DNA of 5,731 nt, from contig JAAVAG010000138.1 of assembly GCA_014804185.1 (NCBI GenBank), positions 1 through 5,731 on the forward strand, in the 5' to 3' direction. The notes beneath the pieces were generated by a model that did not search any database, was not told the origin of the DNA, and saw nothing but the letters and a program-made list of their open reading frames with translations. This DNA comes from Lachnospiraceae bacterium. Lineage in GTDB: Bacteria > Bacillota > Clostridia > Lachnospirales > Lachnospiraceae. A program made the translations under genes and the position numbers. Of the stretch, positions 1 to 5,142 are shown one piece after another (position 1 is the first letter of the stretch; each line of letters begins with the position of its first letter).

Positions 1-291
1 CAGATTAAAATCCTGAAAAATAAATCCCAGTTCCTCGCGGCGGAACCGATTCAGCTGATTTCCTTTCAGCTGCGTGATATCCTCCCCGCCCACCAGAATC
101 TGACCGCCGGTGACCCGGTCAATGGTGGAGATACAGTTGAGCAGCGTCGTCTTTCCGCTGCCGCTGGCCCCCATGATCCCCACAAATTCCCCTTTTTCCA
201 CACGGAAACTGATATCGTCCAGCGCTTTCGTCAGACTCCCCTTATTTCCGTAATACTTTTCTACATTCTGTACATCCAAAACTACACTCAT
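1..291 (-). CDS. ABC transporter ATP-binding protein, BceA/MacB-like (N-terminal part, cut by window edge)
   Basis: Ninety-seven codons are visible, from ATG at 291 down to the window edge; the C-terminal part, with the ABC signature, Walker B and H-loop, lies outside. What is seen: an N-terminal strand region with the YYG motif usual in this family, Walker A GASGSGKTT at about residues 42-50, and the Q-loop FQDFNL at about 92-97. Known of the family: BceA-type ATPases pair with a large ten-helix permease (BceB) in the cytoplasmic membrane and confer resistance to bacitracin, lantibiotics or related cell-wall-active peptides. The BceRS-like regulator and kinase genes just upstream support that assignment over a MacB or LolD export role. 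The start is fixed by homology to the family N-terminus. The nearest purine-rich site (GGGAAAGG, 307-314) is 15 bases away, which is longer than ideal. The permease gene is expected immediately downstream, outside the window. The exact drug or peptide substrate cannot be told. Confidence 0.93.
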   Translation of the reverse strand, partial: MSVVLDVQNVEKYYGNKGSLTKALDDISFRVEKGEFVGIMGASGSGKTTLLNCISTIDRVTGGQILVGGEDITQLKGNQLNRFRREELGFIFQDFNL

Positions 292-364
292 ACTTTGGTA
301 TCCATGCCTTTCCCGCCAGGTCCGTCCCCGAAAGGAACTTTCCTGATGCGTTTTCTTTTCTGTC

Positions 365-393
365 ATTTTACCCCGCATCCGGGGACAGAGCCA
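365..393 (-). promoter_or_regulatory. Candidate promoter for the ABC transporter genes
   Basis: The -10 box is TAAAAT (365-370, five of six matches to the consensus). With a 17-base spacer the -35 would be TGGCTC (388-393), a poor match. A good -10 with a poor -35 is typical of activator-dependent promoters and fits the repeat just upstream. The spacer contains the inverted repeat CCCCG-N4-CGGGG (371-384). Transcription would start near 358, giving a leader of roughly 65 bases. Confidence 0.4.
371..384. repeat. GC-rich inverted repeat CCCCG-N4-CGGGG
   Basis: A perfect 5-base-pair GC stem with a 4-base loop, flanked further out by CTGT (360-363) and ACAG (385-388). It lies in the spacer of the candidate ABC promoter. 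There is no run of T after it on either strand, so it does not look like an intrinsic terminator. It could be a second protein-binding site, or the base of a hairpin in any transcript reading through from the kinase gene. Confidence 0.4.
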
Positions 394-401
394 TGGATAT
401 T

Positions 402-418
402 CCTTACGGAAACCTTAC
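402..418 (-). promoter_or_regulatory. Candidate response-regulator operator (GTAAGG direct repeat, 11-base period)
   Basis: On the minus strand GTAAGG occurs twice (413-418 and 402-407), separated by five bases, a period of 11. OmpR/PhoB-family regulators bind as head-to-tail dimers to direct repeats of about 6-7 bases spaced one helical turn apart, so the geometry fits the regulator encoded at 1441-2124. The downstream edge lies about 9 bases before the likely -35 position of the promoter at 365-393, consistent with activation from just upstream. The assignment to this regulator is inference from position and spacing. The characterised BceR site in Bacillus is, as I recall, an inverted repeat, so this would be a different arrangement. 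Confidence 0.5.
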
Positions 419-425
419 AGTTTTG

Positions 426-1439
426 TCACGTCATATCCATAAAATCCGATTTGGGGAAAGTAAGCGTTACCGTACACCCCTCCCTCTCCCGGGACCGCAC
501 CTCGATACAGTGGCCCAGCCTGCGGCACAGCTTATCGCACAGATACAGCCCCAGACCCGTGGATCTGGCGAACTTCCTGCCGTTGCTCCCGGTAAACCCC
601 TTTTCGCAGACTCGATCCGTCTCGCCGTCAGGAATGCCGATTCCCCTATCCCGCAAAATGAGCCGCACGCTCCCTTTCTGCTCCTCCGCCCATATTTCCA
701 GTTCCGGCGGCTCATCTCCGGCATATTTTATACTGTTATCCACGATCTGCCCCAGAATAAACACCAGCCATTTACTGTCACTGTAGACGATCTGCTCCAG
801 ACTGCCAAGACGGAGTTTTGCTTTTGCCGCAAGCAGCGGCTTCTTTTTCTGCAATAGGGTCTCCTCCACCAGAAACTGCAGCGTCACCTTTCTGATCAGA
901 TAATCTTTTTCCACCGCGCTGCTCCTTGCATAAAACAGCGCCTGCTCCGTATACCCCTCTATCCGTTCCACCTCCGCCGTAAGTTCTGTCTCTATCCCGG
1001 ACGGATGGTTCTCGATCATCATTTTAACAGCCGCGATGGGAACCTTTATCTCATGGATCCACAGTTCGATATACTCCTTGTATTCCTTAGCCCTGCGCCG
1101 GTAACTTTCCGCATATTCATTCATGCTCTTTCCCATAAGATACAATATGCTGTCCAGAATTTTCTCCTCCTGCCGCTTTCCCGCAGGCGCCATCTCCGGA
1201 AGGAGATATTTCTTATCCAGGCTTTCAACCATATCCCGCAGCTGCTCATAGTACTTTTTCTGCTGCCAAAAATCCATAAAAGTTCCCGCAAAATAGCCCG
1301 CCGTCAGGCTGACTGCCGCATAGATTCCCAGCCAGCCTCCTCCGCTTACTGTGAGCAGAAATGTTTCCATAGAAAAAAGCAGCCATAAAAATATTGCTGC
1401 CCATCCCCATCTCTCTTTCAGATATACGCCGTATTTCAT
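426..1439 (-). CDS. BceS-like intramembrane-sensing histidine kinase
   Basis: The protein has 337 residues, the usual size for BceS-type kinases. Two membrane helices (about 13-31 and 36-55) are joined by a loop of only about five residues (SGGGW region), so there is no extracellular sensor domain. A cytoplasmic linker leads to the H-box WIHEIKVPIAA with phospho-acceptor His129, then the N-box with Asn235, G1 DRGIGIP (264-270), the F-box region (279-284) and G2 STGLGLYL (293-300). All catalytic motifs are intact. Known of the family: these kinases do not detect the peptide directly but respond to transporter activity in a complex with the ABC permease. The ATG at 1439 is chosen because GGAGG sits six bases upstream and the protein then begins one base after the regulator stop. 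An upstream in-frame start at 1496 would add 19 residues inside the regulator gene and is less likely. It is translationally coupled to the regulator, its predicted phosphotransfer partner. Confidence 0.93.
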   Translation of the reverse strand: MKYGVYLKERWGWAAIFLWLLFSMETFLLTVSGGGWLGIYAAVSLTAGYFAGTFMDFWQQKKYYEQLRDMVESLDKKYLLPEMAPAGKRQEEKILDSILYLMGKSMNEYAESYRRRAKEYKEYIELWIHEIKVPIAAVKMMIENHPSGIETELTAEVERIEGYTEQALFYARSSAVEKDYLIRKVTLQFLVEETLLQKKKPLLAAKAKLRLGSLEQIVYSDSKWLVFILGQIVDNSIKYAGDEPPELEIWAEEQKGSVRLILRDRGIGIPDGETDRVCEKGFTGSNGRKFARSTGLGLYLCDKLCRRLGHCIEVRSREREGCTVTLTFPKSDFMDMT

Positions 1440-1440
1440 C

Positions 1441-2124
1441 TCAATCCTCCGAACCTTTCCATTCATATCCGATGCCCCGTCTGGTCGCAATGGCATTGTG
1501 GATGCCGATGGCCTCCAGCTTGTTTTTCAATCTGGTCATATTGACTGTCAGCGTATTATCGTCCACAAACATTTTATCATCCCAAAGCTGGCTTATGATC
1601 TCGTCCCGGGAGACGATCTGCCCCCGCTTTGACACCAATACCGTCATCATCTTCAGTTCGTTTCTGGTCAGTTCCGCCTCTCCCCATGGAGACTCTATCC
1701 TGGCCCTGGCAATATCCAGTGAAAAATCCCCCAGAATCATGGGCTTGTCCACACTGCCCTCCCGATAGACGCGTTTCAAAACCGCCTCCATCCGCGCCAG
1801 AAGAATCTGGGGATGAAAGGGTTTTGCCACAAAATCGTCCGCCCCGCTGTTCATGCTCACCAGTTCCGTCATCTCCGTATTCCGGCTGGTAATCATAATC
1901 ACGGGCAGATCGCTCTTTTTCCGAATTTCCCGGCAGAGCCAGATTCCGTCCGTTCCCGGAAGTCCGATATCCAGCAAAAGCAGATGACAGCCCGCCTCCA
2001 GGATCTCCCCGGCCCCGTAATGTCCGGGCTGCGGCCTCCATGTCTCGTAGCCGTGGGAACCGATAAAATATTCCATTTCTTTGGACAATGTCTCATCATC
2101 CTCTATAATTCCGATCTTCTTCAT
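1441..2124 (-). CDS. OmpR-family response regulator, BceR-like
   Basis: The protein has 227 residues. The receiver domain (about 2-118) has the acidic pocket Glu8-Asp9-Asp10, phospho-acceptor Asp52 in the LLDIGLPGTDG motif, the Thr79/Ser80 switch and Lys101 in the AKPF motif. The C-terminal winged-helix DNA-binding domain (about 128-223) contains the recognition-helix region DDNTLTVNMTRLKNKL and the final RRGIGY hairpin, both typical of BceR-like regulators. Nothing essential is missing. It should be phosphorylated by the kinase encoded one base downstream and act on the promoter in the gap before the ABC ATPase gene. Its start is eight bases after the lipoprotein stop. The ribosome site GGGAGG (2137-2142) overlaps the end of that gene at a rather long spacing of 12 bases, suggesting coupled translation. 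Confidence 0.95.
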   Translation of the reverse strand: MKKIGIIEDDETLSKEMEYFIGSHGYETWRPQPGHYGAGEILEAGCHLLLLDIGLPGTDGIWLCREIRKKSDLPVIMITSRNTEMTELVSMNSGADDFVAKPFHPQILLARMEAVLKRVYREGSVDKPMILGDFSLDIARARIESPWGEAELTRNELKMMTVLVSKRGQIVSRDEIISQLWDDKMFVDDNTLTVNMTRLKNKLEAIGIHNAIATRRGIGYEWKGSED

Positions 2125-2132
2125 GTACGCTT

Positions 2133-3158
2133 TCAGCCTCCCGCCCCGCCGTCCTCAAATGTCAGGTTGTCAAACACTTCCGATGAGGGGACATATTTTC
2201 CCCTCTCACACTCCACAAGACGGAAATCTTTGCAGTGCAGCCATCCCGTACAGCCGCCCTCCACGGAGAGCAGCATCCATTCCCTGTCGTCTGTGGCCTG
2301 AAAATCCACTTCCGCCCCGGATGCGGGAACCTGCACATACTCGCCGTCCGTATCCCGCTCCATGTACAGGATAAAGGATCCTTGCACCGTCGCCCGTTTT
2401 CCCTCTCTTTCAGCGCAGGTCATCAGAGGAAAATAAAACTCCTCCTGCAGCTTTTGTATCTGTCCCCGTTCGTCCAGTATCCACCTGCCGGCGGCCTCCC
2501 ACGACTGTATCAGCCGCAGAGAAAATCTGCCATAGACCGTCCCGCTGCCGTCCAGATGGACGTCGCCGCTGTCCACGGAAGCCCTGTCAATATATCCGGG
2601 AACCATCCCCAACATGACAAAACCCCTGTCCCCATATCGATAAAAGCAGGTCGAAAAGCCGCTTTCCGCCCTGCCGCCATATAATGCCAGTTCCATACAG
2701 CCGTCTTCCCGGACTAGATCCACCACACCGAAGTAATCCTCCCGCACGGTAAATTCCGCAAAGACATCTCTGTACTCCATTCCGTCTACCCAGACAGAGC
2801 ATGTCCCTCCGGGCTCCTGCGGCGCGGCATAATATATCCGCTCTTTGGTTCCGTTCCCGTCCAGATCGTAACAGACTTCCGTTTTCTCCGGTATCTCCAC
2901 AATATACCAGTTTTCTTCGCAGGGAATCTCTGTCCCGCTGCCGCCTGGCGTCTCCCGGCCGTTTTCCTGACCGTAAACCGCCTCCCGGCCGGCTGACACC
3001 GCGCCTCCATCGGCGGATACCGCGTCGCCGCGGACGGTTTCCTCATCGCCGTCTGCGCCTCCCCGGATTTCTCTCTCTTCCTGTCCGCATCCCCATATTG
3101 TCCCCAGGATCAGGATTATATACCATACAGACAGCCCCTTTCGGATCTTCCCCCTCAT
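2133..3158 (-). CDS. Predicted lipoprotein with DxDGNG motif and C-terminal SH3-like domain
   Basis: A 341-residue protein I do not recognise as a named family. It has a basic N-terminus, a hydrophobic stretch (about 11-20) and a lipobox-like IWGC ending at Cys24, so it is probably exported and lipid-anchored outside the membrane. Residues 25-78 are a Gly/Glu/Asp-rich linker with a short imperfect repeat (AVSA-type heptads). A DLDGNGTKE motif (98-106) resembles the calcium-binding-like loops of FG-GAP/VCBS-type repeats and begins a beta-rich central region. Residues about 265-315, ending in the TGWL motif and DF, look like a bacterial SH3 domain, a fold often associated with cell wall. Nine further cysteines follow Cys24, unusual for an exported protein. 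ATG at 3158 is preferred because GGAG lies seven bases upstream; a GTG at 3164 would be one base from that site. It lies eight bases before the response regulator gene, so it is very likely co-transcribed with it. A role as accessory sensor or immunity-type surface protein is inference only. Confidence 0.8.
   Translation of the reverse strand: MRGKIRKGLSVWYIILILGTIWGCGQEEREIRGGADGDEETVRGDAVSADGGAVSAGREAVYGQENGRETPGGSGTEIPCEENWYIVEIPEKTEVCYDLDGNGTKERIYYAAPQEPGGTCSVWVDGMEYRDVFAEFTVREDYFGVVDLVREDGCMELALYGGRAESGFSTCFYRYGDRGFVMLGMVPGYIDRASVDSGDVHLDGSGTVYGRFSLRLIQSWEAAGRWILDERGQIQKLQEEFYFPLMTCAEREGKRATVQGSFILYMERDTDGEYVQVPASGAEVDFQATDDREWMLLSVEGGCTGWLHCKDFRLVECERGKYVPSSEVFDNLTFEDGGAGG
2961..3023 (-). 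repeat. Imperfect 21-base tandem repeat inside the lipoprotein gene
   Basis: Three consecutive 21-base units each begin GCGGT and encode heptads starting Ala-Val (AVSADGG, AVSAGRE, AVYGQEN). The repeat lies in the low-complexity linker between the lipid anchor and the folded part of the protein. The third unit is strongly diverged. It may reflect slippage-driven linker growth. Confidence 0.45.
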
Positions 3159-3165
3159 AAACACA

Positions 3166-3169
3166 CTCC
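3166..3169 (-). promoter_or_regulatory. Ribosome binding site deciding the lipoprotein start
   Basis: GGAG on the minus strand sits seven bases before ATG at 3158. The alternative in-frame GTG at 3162-3164 would be one base from it, too close for initiation. Confidence 0.6.
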
Positions 3170-3202
3170 GTTTCTGTACGAGTCCTCGCTGCTTTCTTCT
3201 GT

Positions 3203-3236
3203 ATTTTATATAACCTGATCCTGTAAATTATGACAG
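3203..3236 (-). promoter_or_regulatory. Possible promoter for the lipoprotein-regulator-kinase operon
   Basis: The 69-base gap between the HD-GYP stop and the lipoprotein start holds the AT-rich run TATATAAAAT (3203-3212 on the minus strand). CTGTCA (3231-3236) lies 18 bases upstream of the TATATA part and gives a four-of-six -35 match. TTTACA (3222-3227) is a better -35 hexamer but is only about 13 bases from TAAAAT. CTGT-N8-ACAG (3221-3236) is also a short inverted repeat overlapping the stop of the upstream gene. No terminator hairpin precedes it, so read-through from the HD-GYP gene remains possible. Confidence 0.3.
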
Positions 3237-5084
3237 TTTCATATAAATATCCAGGTATACCTGCCTGCGCTTTTCCGCTATAAACCGCCTGATATCTTCA
3301 TAAAAAACCGGATCATCCAATAATTCTACGATTTCATCGGCGTATCTTGTCCCCTTTCCCACGCGCAGTTCCTCCACCAGCTGCTCATAGGATTTGGCCG
3401 CCGCATAGCTTCTGCCTACATTGTCCGTACCCGCATCCAGAGAATCCACTACCGTAACCACATCCACGATCCGGCGGACACGTTCCGGACATACATCATT
3501 GCTTCTGGGATAACCGCCCGTACCGTCGTAAGTCCGGTGGTGAAAACGTGCGATCCACGCCAGATCTTCCATATGAAAGGCCTCCAGCAGATTGCACCCG
3601 AAAGAGACATGCAGTTTGATACAGGAAAATTCCTCATCCAGCAGTCTCCGGCTGTACAGCCCCACATAGTTGAGCAGCATACACTTCCCCAGATCATGAT
3701 AAAGTCCCCCCAGATAGGCATTCTCCAGAATGCTGTCCAGATTCTCCAGTACCTCCTGCGTTCCCTCAAATCCAAATGTCCCCGAGAGCAGCTGTGGATT
3801 TACTTTCGCAATCTGCTCGCAAAATCTCCTTGTCAGAAGCGCAATCATCGTGGAATGCACATAGGTCGGCGGATGGCATGCCAGAATAAATCCCAAAAGC
3901 TGCCTGAAAAACTGTATATCCTGTCCGGACAGATAATTTGCAATGGAACTGATGGTGCGGGAAATCTGCTGCCCGTATTCATTCTTCGGAAACAAAATGA
4001 GATATTTTCTCTGCTTCTCAAAGGCTTTCTGCAGACGGATCTGCTGTTTCTTCTGCTCTTCCTCCGAAAGTTCCTTCAGATAATGCATCAGATACTCGGG
4101 CGTATAAAGAACAGACCATATATTATCACTGGAAAAATCATACAGATCCGCGGACTCACAGATGTCAAACAGCACCTCCAGCAGTTCCTCCACCGGGATC
4201 AGCCCCGCATGATACCTGGCAGCCGCATAGACATACTGAGTACGGATGCCAATCGCCTTTTCCCCTGCCTGCGCGATCTTCTCCTGACGCTGATAAACAT
4301 GCTCCGCAGACTCCAGCACCAGCCTGGCGACCTCCGGATCGGGCCTGCTGCGAAGTCCCGACAGAAACTGTGTCCGGTCGTAATGCATCGTATAGATAAA
4401 AGTATCCCAGGGAATCTCCGGATTCATCTGCTGATAGCGGGGCGACTGGAAAATCTCCATCGCCCTGGTAAAACATTCCATGTACTCTTCCCAGCCCTCA
4501 TAGGCACGTTTTTCCATGCCGCTGTTGTTTCCATGAAATTTTTCCAGACCATATTTGACATTTCCAAGACACCGCAGAATATAACTTCGCGTCCGGGGAT
4601 TTGTCAGTTCATCATATCTGTCCAGATAAGACGCACCCGCCCGGAAATACGCCCCGATCCGGTCAATAAAAATGTTGATTCCATTATCGGTATCCCGTAC
4701 ATTCATATAAAACATAGTGATTCCGAGATTGTACAGTTCCTGAACGAGCAAGTCCGTATCCTGATGATATTCGGCATAGTCGTAAAGCAGCCGGTGTATC
4801 CGGTAGGCGACACCGGTATCGGGACTGCGGTTATAGTTAAAAAGCTTTCCCGCCAGTTCACTCAGACACTCGGCCTCCTCCTCCGTCAGCACATCCGCTT
4901 TTTTGGTAAAAAGGATTTCCGTGAGAATTTTGTCATTCTCCTGATGGATCCGGAAAAGATGATCCGCACAGTCATGTATGATCTGCAGTGCCTGCTCCTC
5001 CGGCATCTCCTGGTTGATCGGCGGTTTCAGCAGTTTCCCCACCTCGGCAAGATTGTCCACATAGGTTTGATAAAGCCCTTTCAT
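3228..5084 (-). CDS. HD-GYP-type domain protein with long helical (TPR-like) N-terminus
   Basis: The protein has 618 residues, with no signal peptide or membrane helix, so it is cytoplasmic. Residues about 1-400 are predicted helical with TPR-like spacing of aromatic and small residues; no REC, PAS or GAF input domain is visible. Residues about 405-590 form an HD-type phosphohydrolase domain. Candidate metal ligands are His410, His463-Asp464 (HDLGK, with Lys467), His492, His515-His516 and Asp547 (VVDSLDA), followed by a conserved-looking Arg-Ser-Tyr. HHRTYDGTGGYP (515-526) matches the HD-GYP signature HHExxDGxGYP but has Arg for Glu and one extra Gly. Known of the family: HD-GYP proteins hydrolyse cyclic di-GMP or related cyclic dinucleotides to linear products or mononucleotides. 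All metal ligands of a binuclear site appear present, so activity is plausible; the substrate is uncertain. AGGAGG (5095-5100) ten bases upstream supports the start. It lies 58 bases after the aldehyde dehydrogenase and 69 before the lipoprotein, so membership of either operon is unclear. Confidence 0.85.
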   Translation of the reverse strand: MKGLYQTYVDNLAEVGKLLKPPINQEMPEEQALQIIHDCADHLFRIHQENDKILTEILFTKKADVLTEEEAECLSELAGKLFNYNRSPDTGVAYRIHRLLYDYAEYHQDTDLLVQELYNLGITMFYMNVRDTDNGINIFIDRIGAYFRAGASYLDRYDELTNPRTRSYILRCLGNVKYGLEKFHGNNSGMEKRAYEGWEEYMECFTRAMEIFQSPRYQQMNPEIPWDTFIYTMHYDRTQFLSGLRSRPDPEVARLVLESAEHVYQRQEKIAQAGEKAIGIRTQYVYAAARYHAGLIPVEELLEVLFDICESADLYDFSSDNIWSVLYTPEYLMHYLKELSEEEQKKQQIRLQKAFEKQRKYLILFPKNEYGQQISRTISSIANYLSGQDIQFFRQLLGFILACHPPTYVHSTMIALLTRRFCEQIAKVNPQLLSGTFGFEGTQEVLENLDSILENAYLGGLYHDLGKCMLLNYVGLYSRRLLDEEFSCIKLHVSFGCNLLEAFHMEDLAWIARFHHRTYDGTGGYPRSNDVCPERVRRIVDVVTVVDSLDAGTDNVGRSYAAAKSYEQLVEELRVGKGTRYADEIVELLDDPVFYEDIRRFIAEKRRQVYLDIYMKLS

Positions 5085-5105
5085 CTGTCAGTGTCCTCCT
5101 GTCAG
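5085..5105 (-). repeat. CTGACAG direct repeat flanking the ribosome site of the HD-GYP gene
   Basis: CTGACAG occurs at 5099-5105 and again at 5085-5091, a period of 14 bases. The AGGAGG ribosome site (5095-5100) overlaps the end of the first copy, and the second copy abuts the ATG. It may be chance, or a site where an RNA-binding factor could affect translation. Confidence 0.35.
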
Positions 5106-5142
5106 AAAACAGTGTAACATATTTTTTCCGCCTTACATCACT
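5085..5142. other. Short gap between aldehyde dehydrogenase and HD-GYP genes
   Basis: These 58 bases hold the ribosome site of the HD-GYP gene and a weak inverted pair, TGTAA/TTACA, separated by 15 bases that include an A tract. No T run follows a stem, so this is not a convincing terminator. The best -10-like sequence (TACACT, minus strand) lacks a matching -35. Whether the HD-GYP gene has its own promoter cannot be decided from the sequence. Confidence 0.4.

Larger units (their letters stand above)
292..425 (-). promoter_or_regulatory. Regulatory gap between kinase and ABC ATPase genes
   Basis: This 134-base gap separates the kinase stop from the ATPase start, whereas the genes before it are only 1 and 8 bases apart. 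Read on the minus strand it holds, in order, an 11-base-period direct repeat, a GC-rich 14-base inverted repeat, a TAAAAT box, and a leader of about 65 bases with small alternative inverted repeats before the ATG. In characterised Bce modules the transporter genes have their own promoter activated by the cognate regulator, sited exactly here. The individual elements are listed separately. I see no coding sequence in the gap beyond a five-codon ORF overlapping the ATPase start. Confidence 0.65.

Noticed and set aside
371..384. GC-rich hairpin considered as a rho-independent terminator after the kinase gene
   Set aside because: The stem is only five base pairs and no T run follows on either strand.
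295..857. Two overlapping plus-strand open frames opposite the kinase C-terminus and the regulatory gap
   Set aside because: They are antisense to the kinase ATP-binding domain, show no motif and carry the proline- and serine-rich composition of shadow frames.
1440..1496. Upstream in-frame start giving the kinase 19 extra residues
   Set aside because: The extra segment lies inside the regulator gene and has no better ribosome site. ATG at 1439 has GGAGG at good spacing and gives the normal BceS-type N-terminus.
3537..5117. A 526-codon open frame on the plus strand, antisense to the HD-GYP gene
   Set aside because: It lies almost wholly opposite a clearly conserved coding sequence. Its translation is low in acidic residues and rich in Ile, Leu, Gln, Arg and His with no recognisable domain. 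It looks like a by-product of the codon use of the real gene.
5106..5142. TGTAA/TTACA inverted pair considered as a terminator of the dehydrogenase gene
   Set aside because: The stem is about five pairs with a 15-base loop, with an A tract rather than a T tract on the transcribed side.
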